Shown here: piece by piece, positions 27,676-37,600 of the stretch
How the letters are laid out: each line of letters opens with the position of its first letter
How positions within the stretch are numbered: position 1 is the stretch's first letter
NCBI GenBank assembly: GCA_030148705.1
Contig: JASBSY010000014.1
Location: forward strand, 609,939-673,938
DNA length: 64,000 bases
DNA from: Pukyongia sp.
GTDB taxonomy: Bacteria; Bacteroidota; Bacteroidia; Flavobacteriales; Flavobacteriaceae
Reading direction: 5' to 3'
Position numbers and translations under genes: made by a program
The notes under the pieces: generated by a model
Told to the model about the DNA's origin: nothing
The model's database searches: none
The model's input: only the letters and a program-made list of their open reading frames with translations

Positions 27676-28602
27676 ATGATAAATAACAAAGGCAGGTATA
27701 CAGAATTGATTAAAACCGAGGCCGGGCGCCTGGGGTTTCTTTCATGTGGCATAAGCAAGGCAGAATTTCTGGAAGAGGAAGCGCCTCGACTGGAGTCATG
27801 GCTGAACAAGAACATGCATGGCGAGATGGGTTATATGGAAAACTATTTCGATAAACGGCTGGATCCCACCCTACTCGTGCCTGGAGCCAGAAGTGTGGTT
27901 TCGCTGTTGTTGAATTATTTTCCGAAGGAAAACCAAACAAGTGATACCTATAAAATTTCGAAGTATGCGTATGGAACCGACTATCATTTTGTAATCAAGG
28001 ACAAGCTGAAGCAATTACTCAATTTTATCGGAACCGAAATTGGGGAGGTTCACGGCAGGGCCTTTGTGGATTCTGCGCCCGTACTCGATAAGGCCTGGGC
28101 GGCAAGAAGTGGTTTGGGCTGGATGGGAAAACACACAAATTTGCTTACAAAACAACTGGGATCTTTTTATTTTATCGCTGAACTGATCATAGATCTGGAG
28201 CTGGATTACGATCATCCCGTTACCGATCACTGCGGGAGCTGTACTGCTTGCTTGGATGCCTGTCCAACCCAGGCAATCGTTGAACCGTATGTGGTGGACG
28301 GCAGTAAGTGTATATCGTACTTCACCATAGAATTAAAAGACCAGATTCCCGCTTCTATGAAAGGTTCTTTCGACGACTGGATGTTTGGTTGTGACATCTG
28401 TCAGGATGTTTGTCCGTGGAACCGTTTCAGTAAATCCCATAATGAACCATTATTCGATCCAAATCCCGAGATCATGAAGATGTCCAGGCAGGACTGGGAA
28501 GAAATTACCGAGGAAGTTTTTAAGGAACTATTTAAGAACAGCCCACTTAAACGGGCCGGTTTCGATAAACTAAAAGACAGCATAGACTATCTGAAAGAAT
28601 AA
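27676..28602 (+). CDS. queG: Epoxyqueuosine reductase QueG
   Basis: Cobalamin- and Fe-S-dependent enzyme that reduces epoxyqueuosine to queuosine in tRNA wobble positions. About 308 residues. The N-terminal cobalamin-binding domain includes [13 protein letters not shown] and the region [20 protein letters not shown] (shown only as signature, 20 residues), followed by [12 protein letters not shown]. Two [4Fe-4S] sets are clear: [12 protein letters not shown] and [11 protein letters not shown]. The protein ends shortly after the ferredoxin module, without the HEAT-like repeats of longer QueG forms, as is common in Bacteroidota. It sits between ruvB and maeB; the 90-nt gap after ruvB suggests either read-through or a weak promoter. 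Confidence 0.95.
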   Translation: MINNKGRYTELIKTEAGRLGFLSCGISKAEFLEEEAPRLESWLNKNMHGEMGYMENYFDKRLDPTLLVPGARSVVSLLLNYFPKENQTSDTYKISKYAYGTDYHFVIKDKLKQLLNFIGTEIGEVHGRAFVDSAPVLDKAWAARSGLGWMGKHTNLLTKQLGSFYFIAELIIDLELDYDHPVTDHCGSCTACLDACPTQAIVEPYVVDGSKCISYFTIELKDQIPASMKGSFDDWMFGCDICQDVCPWNRFSKSHNEPLFDPNPEIMKMSRQDWEEITEEVFKELFKNSPLKRAGFDKLKDSIDYLKE

Positions 28603-28611
28603 AGCGTATTG

Positions 28612-28642
28612 TTTCGTCATTTGCACGAACCTCTTAACTTTG
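28612..28642 (+). promoter_or_regulatory. Putative promoter of maeB
   Basis: TTTCG at 28612-28616 and TAACTTTG at 28635-28642 are separated by 18 nt, the same arrangement as before actA and the second cox3-like gene. Predicted transcription would begin near 28647, leaving about 16 nt of leader. Confidence 0.55.
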
Positions 28643-28662
28643 TAATTAAGTAATGAATCCAT

Positions 28663-30969
28663 ATGAGTAAGCAGAGCAAGCGCCGGGAGGCATTATTATA
28701 TCATGCCAAACCACGGCCCGGAAAAATACAGGTGGTTCCCACCAAAAAATATGCTACCCAGCGTGACCTGGCCCTGGCGTATTCACCGGGCGTGGCGGAG
28801 CCCTGTCTGGAAATTGAGAAAGATGTTAATAATGTATATAAATATACAAACAAGGGAAATCTTGTAGCAGTTATCTCCAATGGCACCGCGGTGCTTGGCC
28901 TGGGCAATATCGGTCCGGAGGCCTCCAAACCGGTAATGGAAGGAAAAGGCTTGTTGTTTAAGATCTTTGCCGACATCGATGTATTCGACATAGAGGTAAA
29001 TACCGAGAACATTGACGCCTTTGTAGAAACCGTTAAAAATATTGCACCTACCTTCGGAGGCATCAATCTGGAGGACATCAAGGCTCCCGAGGCCTTTGAA
29101 ATTGAAAGGCGGTTAAAAGAAGAGCTCGATATTCCCGTTATGCATGACGATCAGCATGGCACTGCGATAATTTCGGCAGCCGCACTGCTAAACGCTCTTG
29201 AAATAGCAAATAAAAAAATCGACAAGGTCAAAATAGTTATTAGTGGCGCCGGTGCCGCAGCTGTATCATGCACTCGTCTGTACAAAGCCTTTGGCGCAAA
29301 GGCCGAACATATCGTAATGCTGGACAGTTCCGGAGTTATACGAAAAGACAGGGAAGAACTATCGGACGAGAAGGCCGAATTCGCTACCAGCAGGAAAATA
29401 GATACTTTGGAAGAAGCCATGGTCGGTGCGGATGTATTTGTAGGTTTGTCGATCGCAGGTATCGTGAGTCCGGAAATGCTTAAATCGATGGCTAAGAATC
29501 CCATTGTTTTTGCAATGGCCAATCCCGATCCGGAGATCGATTACAATACCGCAATAGGAACCAGGGACGACATAATCATGGCCACAGGTCGCAGCGACCA
29601 TCCCAATCAGGTGAACAATGTCCTGGGATTTCCGTTTATTTTTCGCGGAGCTCTGGATGTAAGAGCTACCAAGATCAACGAGGAGATGAAGATGGCTGCA
29701 GTAAAGGCCCTGGCTGCCCTGGCAAAAGAACCGGTACCGGAACAAGTTAATATCGCATACGGCGAAACCAGGTTAACCTTCGGAAAAGATTATATCATTC
29801 CCAAACCATTCGACCCGAGACTAATCGCTACTGTACCCCCGGCCGTAGCCAAAGCTGCCATCGAAAGCGGCGTTGCCACTTCTGAAATTACCGACTGGGG
29901 TGCTTATGAGGATGATCTAATGGAGCGTATGGGCAGTGATAACAAGATTATCAGACTGCTCTACAACCGTGCAAGATTAAATCCGAAGCGTGTAGTCTTT
30001 GCCGAGGCAGATCACCTGGACGTGTTAAAGGCCGCCCAGATCGTATTTGAAGAAGGCTTAGGAATACCTGTTCTCCTGGGACGCAAGGAGATCATACAGG
30101 AGTTAATGGCAGAACTGGAATTTGAAGAAGAGGGCATTGAGATCATCGACCCCAAAAGTGATGAACACCAGGACGAACTCAATAGATATGCAGAAAAATA
30201 TTGGATTGCCAGACGCAGAAACGGGGTCACTATGTATAGTGCGAAACGCCTAATGCGGGAGCGCAATTATTTTGCTTCAATGATGGTAAATGAGGGTGAT
30301 GTCGATGCCATGATTTCCGGTTATTCCCGGGCTTATCCCGTGGTAATTCGTCCTGTGCTTGAAACTATTGGTCCGTACGAGGGGGTGGCTAAAGTGGCTA
30401 CTACCAATCTTATGCTCACAAAAAGAGGGCCTATGTTTCTCTCCGATACCGCAATTAATATAGATCCTACGGCCAAAGAACTGGCCAAGATCGCGCAGAT
30501 GACCAACTATACCATGAAATTGTTCGGACTCACGCCGGTAATAGCTATGATCTCACATGCCAATTTCGGCTCGTCCAAAGATCCTCACGCACAAAAAGTG
30601 AGAGATGCCGTTGCCTTGTTGCACAAGTCGAATCCCGATATGATTGTAGACGGGGAAGTGCAGACAGATTTCGCTTTGAACCAGGAAATGCACCGCAGTA
30701 AATTTCCCTTCTCCAAATTGGCCGGGCGGAAGGTGAATGCCCTTATCTTCCCTAACCTGGATTCGGCCAACAGCAACTACAAACTGCTCAAGGAATTGAA
30801 TAGTATTGAGTCCATTGGCCCTATCATGCTTGGAATGCGCAAACCGGTTCATATTCTGCAGCTTGGAGCCAGCGTGGAAGAGATTGTGAACATGGCCGCA
30901 GTTGCTGTGATCGATGCCCAGCAAAAAGAGCAGCAAAAGAAGGATAAACAGGCTAAAAAAGGGTCGTGA
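28663..30969 (+). CDS. maeB: NADP-dependent malic enzyme with phosphotransacetylase-like domain
   Basis: Oxidative decarboxylation of malate to pyruvate with NADP+. About 768 residues, the MaeB hybrid length. Residues about 1-430 are the malic enzyme: SPGVAEPCLEI, the metal/substrate loop MHDDQHGTA and the nucleotide-binding GAGAAAVSC. Residues about 435-750 form a phosphate acetyltransferase-like domain (RVVFAEADHLDVLKAAQI, then GVAKVATTNLM and EIVNMAAVAVIDAQ). In related enzymes the second domain senses acetyl-CoA rather than catalysing. The C-terminus is a short Lys/Gln-rich tail. It lies in the conserved ruvB-queG-maeB-ruvA-sprA run and probably has its own promoter. Confidence 0.96.
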   Translation: MSKQSKRREALLYHAKPRPGKIQVVPTKKYATQRDLALAYSPGVAEPCLEIEKDVNNVYKYTNKGNLVAVISNGTAVLGLGNIGPEASKPVMEGKGLLFKIFADIDVFDIEVNTENIDAFVETVKNIAPTFGGINLEDIKAPEAFEIERRLKEELDIPVMHDDQHGTAIISAAALLNALEIANKKIDKVKIVISGAGAAAVSCTRLYKAFGAKAEHIVMLDSSGVIRKDREELSDEKAEFATSRKIDTLEEAMVGADVFVGLSIAGIVSPEMLKSMAKNPIVFAMANPDPEIDYNTAIGTRDDIIMATGRSDHPNQVNNVLGFPFIFRGALDVRATKINEEMKMAAVKALAALAKEPVPEQVNIAYGETRLTFGKDYIIPKPFDPRLIATVPPAVAKAAIESGVATSEITDWGAYEDDLMERMGSDNKIIRLLYNRARLNPKRVVFAEADHLDVLKAAQIVFEEGLGIPVLLGRKEIIQELMAELEFEEEGIEIIDPKSDEHQDELNRYAEKYWIARRRNGVTMYSAKRLMRERNYFASMMVNEGDVDAMISGYSRAYPVVIRPVLETIGPYEGVAKVATTNLMLTKRGPMFLSDTAINIDPTAKELAKIAQMTNYTMKLFGLTPVIAMISHANFGSSKDPHAQKVRDAVALLHKSNPDMIVDGEVQTDFALNQEMHRSKFPFSKLAGRKVNALIFPNLDSANSNYKLLKELNSIESIGPIMLGMRKPVHILQLGASVEEIVNMAAVAVIDAQQKEQQKKDKQAKKGS

Positions 30970-31009
30970 ATTTAGTATTTGCAAGGATGGCAGATGCAAA
31001 TAATTGTAC

Positions 31010-31017
31010 TATATTTG
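31010..31017 (+). promoter_or_regulatory. Putative -7 box for ruvA
   Basis: TATATTTG lies 23 nt upstream of the ruvA ATG. It matches TAnnTTTG; no good -33 element is seen about 20 nt upstream. Transcription from here may continue into sprA, whose start is 4 nt past the ruvA stop. Confidence 0.5.
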
Positions 31018-31040
31018 GGCAATTAACTTTTTATTAACGA

Positions 31041-31622
31041 ATGATTACCCACATCCAGGGCAGACTTATTGAAAAAAACCCGACGGAAGTTATCATAGAC
31101 TGCAATGGTGTAGGTTATTTTATAAATATATCGCTTCATACTTTTTCACAGCTCCCGACAAGTGAAAACGTGAAATTGTATACACATTTACTTGTTCGTG
31201 AAGATGCCCATACTTTGTATGGTTTTTCAGGAAAAGCGGAGCGGGAAATATTCAGATTGTTATTGTCTGTTTCGGGCATAGGAGCCAGCATAGCGAGAAC
31301 CATGCTTTCGTCCTTGTCACCACAGCAGGTCATGGAGGCCATTGCTTCCGAAGACATTGCGACAATCCAGTCTGTAAAAGGTATTGGAGCCAAAACTGCT
31401 CAACGGGCTATTTTGGACCTAAAGGATAAAATAATAAAAGTGTACGGGCTCGATGAGGTTTCTGGCTTTTCGAGCAATACGAACAAGAATGAAGCGTTAT
31501 CTGCTTTGGAGACCCTGGGATTTGCCAGAAAGCAAGTTGAAAAGGTCTGTAACACCATCCTTAAGCAGCATCCCGAGGCATCGGTAGAGGAGATAATTAA
31601 ACAAGCTTTAAAAAATCTGTAA
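31041..31622 (+). CDS. ruvA: Holliday junction DNA helicase subunit RuvA
   Basis: Tetrameric DNA-binding partner of RuvB. About 193 residues, normal length. The N-terminal OB fold starts MITHIQGRL and includes DCNGVGYFINIS. Two helix-hairpin-helix motifs follow (LLLSVSGIGASIARTML and IQSVKGIGAKTAQRAILDL), both with the G-x-G turns that grip the junction backbone. The flexible C-terminal domain III (NEALSALETLGFARKQVEKV) contacts RuvB. It is separated from sprA by only 4 nt, so the DNA repair gene and the secretion translocon are probably co-transcribed, a curious but conserved flavobacterial arrangement. Confidence 0.97.
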   Translation: MITHIQGRLIEKNPTEVIIDCNGVGYFINISLHTFSQLPTSENVKLYTHLLVREDAHTLYGFSGKAEREIFRLLLSVSGIGASIARTMLSSLSPQQVMEAIASEDIATIQSVKGIGAKTAQRAILDLKDKIIKVYGLDEVSGFSSNTNKNEALSALETLGFARKQVEKVCNTILKQHPEASVEEIIKQALKNL

Positions 31623-31626
31623 AAAA

Positions 31627-34600
31627 TTGGGCGCAAAAAATTACGATTACAAAAGAGGCTTATTTAAGCTTTTATTTATTTTAGGATTAATCTTCGGCGG
31701 AAACACCGCACTTCAGGCACAGGATTCAACCAGCACAGGATATCAGATGGGACGAATGGAACTGCCAAACCCGGTAAGTATCCAGGATCTTTACACCTAC
31801 GACCCCATTACCGACCGGTATATTTATTCGCAGGCCATCGGCGACGTACGAATTACCTACCCAATCATACTAACCCCGGAAGAATATCAGGAGCTCATCC
31901 TTCGCGAACAGATGAAAGTCTATTTCAAAGAGAAGATCGATGCCCAGGACGGTAGGAAAGAGGGGTCTGAAGAGCTTCAGAAGAATTTATTACCCACATT
32001 TTACGTGAACAGTAATTTTTTCGAAAGTGTATTCGGAGGAAATACCATTGAAGTGATTCCGCAAGGTAGCGTCGAAATGGACCTCGGAATACTGTTCACA
32101 AAACAGGACAACCCTGCTTTTTCCCCCAGAAACCGAAAAAACCTCTCCTTCGATTTCGATCAGCGCATCAGTTTAAGCCTGCTCGGAAAAGTGGGTACCC
32201 GTTTACAGGTAACGGCAAACTATGATACCCAGTCGACCTTCGACTTTCAGAACCAGATTAAACTGGAATACACTCCAACCGAAGACGATATTATTCAAAG
32301 CATAGAAGTTGGTAATGTGAGTATGCCCCTGAACAGCAGCCTCATCCAGGGCGCTCAAAGCTTATTCGGGGTAAAAACACAATTGCAGTTTGGTAAAACC
32401 ACCATTACAGGTGTTTTCTCCGAACAGAAATCTGAAACCCGCACCGTAGTGGCAGAAGGCGGTGCTACGATCACCGATTTTGAACTCTTTGCCCTGGAAT
32501 ACGACGAAAACCGTCACTTTTTCCTGGCGCATTATTTCCGCGACAATTACGACAGGGTGTTGGCTAATTATCCGTTTATAAATTCAAATGTACAAATTAC
32601 ACGAGCCGAAGTATGGATTACCAACAGAAGTAACCGTACCGAAAATGTCCGGAATATTGTGGCCCTTCAGGATCTTGGAGAGGCCGATCCGGAGAACATC
32701 GGGCTTAATGTACCTCCCGGAGGATTTATTAACCGCCTGCCAAACTCATTTGCCGATAACGCCAATAACGATTTTAACCCTTTTGGGATCGATGATCCGG
32801 CCATACAATCTATCTTAAACCCTGCCATTCGCGATATCGCGACGGTACAACAGGGGTTTAGCGGAGTGCAGGTAAATGAAGGAATCGATTACGTTTCCCT
32901 TGAAAATGCCAGAAGGCTTCAGCCCAATGAATACAAATTAAGTCCGCAACTGGGATATATCTCCCTTAACCAGCGTCTGAACAATGACGAGGTACTTGCC
33001 GTTGCTTTTCAGTACACCGTAAATGGTAAAGTTTACCAGGTTGGTGAATTCTCGAACGATGGGGTTGAGGCCACCGGAGAGACCTTTCCAGGCATGAATC
33101 CTAATGATCCTCCGCAGGGAGGTCTGCCACAGAACCTGGTGGTTAAATTGTTAAAGAGTAATATCACCAATGTGAACGAGCCCATCTGGGACCTGATGAT
33201 GAAAAACATCTATGCCCTTGGCGCCTTCCAACTTGAACAGGAAGATTTTAGGCTGAACATTTTCTACACAGACCCCTCGCCTCTAAACTATATAACGGCG
33301 GCCCCCGGAACACAAGAGTTTCCGGCCGTGGAATTGCCGGATGATGTAGACGATACCATATTGTTGAACGTCTTTAACCTCGACCGACTAAACTTCAACA
33401 GTGACCCTCAACAAGGCGGAGACGGATTTTTCGACTTCCTGCCGGGCATCACCGTCGATCAACAGAATGGGCAGATCATCTTTACAAGCGTGGAACCTTT
33501 TGGAGAATACCTGTTCAATAAACTGGACAATACCCCGGGAGGCCCGGAAAATTATTCCATGCCTTCCACCTACAACGCAAACCAGAATAAGTATGTATTT
33601 AGAAAATTATATACTTCTACCAAAACAATAGCCGAACAGGAACAGAGCGATAAGAATAAATTCCAGTTAAAGGGAACATACAAATCCACCGGAGCCGATG
33701 GTATCCCGATCGGGGCATTCAATGTACCCCAGGGTTCTGTTACGGTCACAGCAGGCGGCCGGGTACTCGTGGAAGGGGTGGACTACACAGTGAATTACCA
33801 ATTGGGACGTGTACAGATACTCGATCCGGCACTGCTCAACTCAAACACACCAATCCAGATCACCACCGAGAATAATACTTTGTTCGGACAGCAAACCAAG
33901 CGATTTACCGGTTTGAATGTGGAACATCGATTCAATGATAATTTCCAGATCGGAGCGACCTATCTAAACCTCAACGAACGCCCCTTAACTCAAAAATCAT
34001 CGTATAATGTTGAGCCTATCAACAACACCATTTTTGGCTTAAACGCAATTTATTCGACCGAGGTTCCCTTCCTTACACGATTGGTAAATAAGTTGCCGAA
34101 TATTGATACCGATGTGGAATCCAATATTTCCCTCAGGGGAGAATTTGCTTACCTGATGCCGGGTGCGCCCAAGGTGTCCGATTTCGACGGAAAGACCACC
34201 GTTTACGTGGACGACTTCGAAGCATCTCAGACCGAACTTGACATCAAAGCCCCTCTTAACTGGTATCTTGGAAGCACACCCGTGGGTCTAGGAGGAGAGC
34301 AGGCAAACGACAATCTCGCTTATAACTACAACAGGGCAAAACTGGCCTGGTATACCATAGACCCTGTTTTCTACAGCAGTCAGCGACCCGAAGGGATCAA
34401 TGACGAAGACCTGTCTTCGCCTTTTACCAGGAGGGTTTTCAGAGATGAGATTTTCCCTAATCAGGACATCATTCAGGGGCAAACGCAAGCATTGTTCACT
34501 CTGGACATGGCATATTACCCGGGAACTAGAGGACCGTACAATTATAATCCGGAATTGGCCGGGGGCAATACCCTGCCCAATCCTGAAAGCAGGTTTGGTG

Positions 34601-37600
34601 CTATAATGCGCCAGCTAAGCACCACCGATTTCGAACGCTCGAATGTAGAGTACATACAGTTTTGGTTAATGGACCCGTTTATCTATGACGAGAACGCCAC
34701 CAACAACGGGGGAGTACTTCGATTTAACCTGGGGAATATTTCCGAAGACCTGCTTAAAGACGGTAGAAAGCAATACGAGAACGGACTGCCGGAAGACGGG
34801 GGGACAGCGAATACCACCCCAACAGCCTGGGGTAAGGTTCCAACCAATCAATCCCTTGTCTATACCTTCGATACCACCGGCCCCGAACGAATTAATCAGG
34901 ATATAGGTTACGACGGACTTAACGATGCAGCTGAAGCTGCAATGTTCCCTGCCTTTGCCGGTCAGCCGGACCCTGCAGGAGATAATTATCAATACTTTCT
35001 TCAGGCCGATGGAAATATCCTGGAGCGGTACCTGATGTACAACGGGGTTGAAGGTAACTCTCCCGAAGAAGTTGGAGATACTAACAGGGGTTCTACACCG
35101 CAACCGGATGTGGAAGATATTAACCGGGATAACACCATGAATACGGTGGAGAGTTATTTCGAGTATGAAATTGAGATTAAAAGAGATATGCTGGATCCGT
35201 CTACAAACGACTATGTTACGGATGTGAAGGAACTCGATATCACGCTTCAGAACAATGAGACCATTCCCGTACGTTGGGTACAATTCAAGATTCCGATTAG
35301 TGAGCCGACGAGAGCGGTGAATGGTATTGCCGATTTCAGGTCTATCCGGTTTATGCGAATGTACATGACCGAATTCGCACAGAACACCATTCTTCGATTT
35401 GGAGCTATGGACCTGGTGCGCGGGGATTACAGAAGATATATCCAGACCCTCGACATCACAGGCGAGGATCCCGATATGGATGATACCATATTCGAGAATG
35501 AGGCAGTGAATATTGAACAAAACGAGAACAGGCAACCTATTCCATATGTGCTTCCACCGGGAGTGATAAGAGAGCAACTCAATAACAATAACAATATTAT
35601 CCGCCAGAATGAACAATCCCTGGCACTTCGGGTTACCGGCCTCGAGCCGGGCGACGGTAGGGCTGTTTACAAGAATTTCAATGTAGACATGAGGCAGTAT
35701 GAGAACCTGGAAATGTTTATACATGCCGAATCACTGCTGAATGAAACTGCCCTGAGCAACGGGGATATGGTGGCCTTTATTCGACTGGGGAATGACCTTA
35801 ACCAGAACTTTTACGAGATCCAGATTCCGCTGAACCCAACAGCGTTTAACGTTTCTTCTGCTGAAGACATCTGGCCTATTGAGAACAGATTAAACCTTCC
35901 GTTAAGCCTGTTACAGGAAGTTAAAACACGGGCATTGGGAGATCCCAATAACGACCCCACACAAACCAGGTTCTTCGACCAGGCTGAATTAGACCCGGGC
36001 TCTGCTGCAGGTCCCGAGAACGATCTTCGAATAGGGATCCAGGGTAACCCGAGTTTTGGAAATGTTCGGGTTATTATGCTGGGAATGAGGAATGCAACCA
36101 ATAACGATATTTCGGGCGAGGTGTGGTTTAACGAATTGCGTCTTTCCGAGCTTAAGAACGAAGGCGGCTGGGCTGCAGTTGCCAGTATGGATGCGAATCT
36201 GGCCGATTTTGCCACGGTTAGTGCCACGGCCGGGAGAAGTACTATTGGATTTGGTTCCATCGAACAGGGCCCCAATCAGCGAAGCCGTGAAGACAGTCAG
36301 CAGTACGACGTGGTTACCAATGTTAACCTCGGGCAGCTACTGCCGAGTAAATGGGGAATTCAACTGCCATTCAACTACGGTCGTGGCGAAGAACTGATAA
36401 CGCCACAGTACGATCCCGAATACCAGGATATCGAACTGGACAGCAGGATCGACAACACTGCCGACCAGGCTGAAAAAGACCGCATAAAAGAGCAGGCAAT
36501 CGATTACACCAAACGACAAAGTATTAACTTCATAGGTGTTCGAAAGGACAGAACCGGGGATGGAACGCCCATGCCGTACGACATTGAGAATTTTACTTTC
36601 TCGTACTCATACAACCAGGTGGACCATCACGATTTTGAGATCGAAGAGTCTCTCGATCAGAATGTACGAGTGGGAGGTACGTACAATTATAACTTTATAC
36701 AGAAACCTTATGAGCCCTTTGCCAAAAATGACTCATTATTCACCGGTAAGTACTGGAAATTCCTAAAAGATTTAAACTTTAATTATCTGCCTACGAATAT
36801 TTCGGTTAGTTCGAATATCATCAGGCAATACAACGAACAGAAATTCAGGGAGATCAATTTGGTTGAGAACCTCAAACCGGTACCTCAGTTGTATCAGCGT
36901 AATTTCCTGTTTGACTTTCAGTATACGTTGAATTACAACCTTACCAAATCGTTGAGGTTTAACTTTAATGCTGCGAATAACCGTATTATAAACAATTATA
37001 TCATGCCGGAAGTGCTTGATGATGGCAATGTGGTTTATAATGTGGACAACAGCATTGGTATCTGGGACGGCTTCTTCGATGTGGGAGATCCGAATCAGCA
37101 TTTCCAATCCCTGCAGCTAAACTACGATCTGCCTTTCGATAAATTTCCGTTCCTGAAATTCATTAGGGCTACCTATTCTTACCAGGGAGATTTCCAATGG
37201 CAGGATGGTAGTGATTTATTGAATAACATTCCGTATCCCATCGGTTCCGAGAGCCCTCAATTCTACAATCTGGGGAACTCTATTCAGAATGCTGCCACCC
37301 ATCGCATCAATTCGAATATCGATATGACTAATTTTTATCGGTACATAGGGTTGACCAAGATAAGACCGAAGAATGCTGCCGGCTCAGGAAACGGAAGCAA
37401 CAATTCGGGCGGACGACAGATCAAGCAGCGGAGCCAGGAAGGCGGCGAAGGCAAGGGCAATGAAACCGGGTTTGCAACAGCGGGAAGTGGTGGCGGCACA
37501 GGAGCTGGAGGAGCAGCAGGAGATGGCAGTGAAAGCAGGTTAAGCGGCGGCGATAAGGCCGTAAATACGCTTATAGGACTTGTCACTTCAATAAAGAAAA

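Noticed and set aside
34666..35724. A 352-codon open frame on the minus strand inside sprA
   Set aside because: It lies fully antisense to a confidently identified gene, has an irregular composition with no domain pattern, and is explained by the codon bias of sprA. Other long antisense frames (in infB, actB and the tonB gene) were rejected for the same reason.
37370..37560. Gly/Ser-rich stretch in sprA as a DNA-level tandem repeat or frameshift scar
   Set aside because: The reading frame is intact on both sides and the codons are not repeated in register, so it is a protein low-complexity loop and not a satellite.
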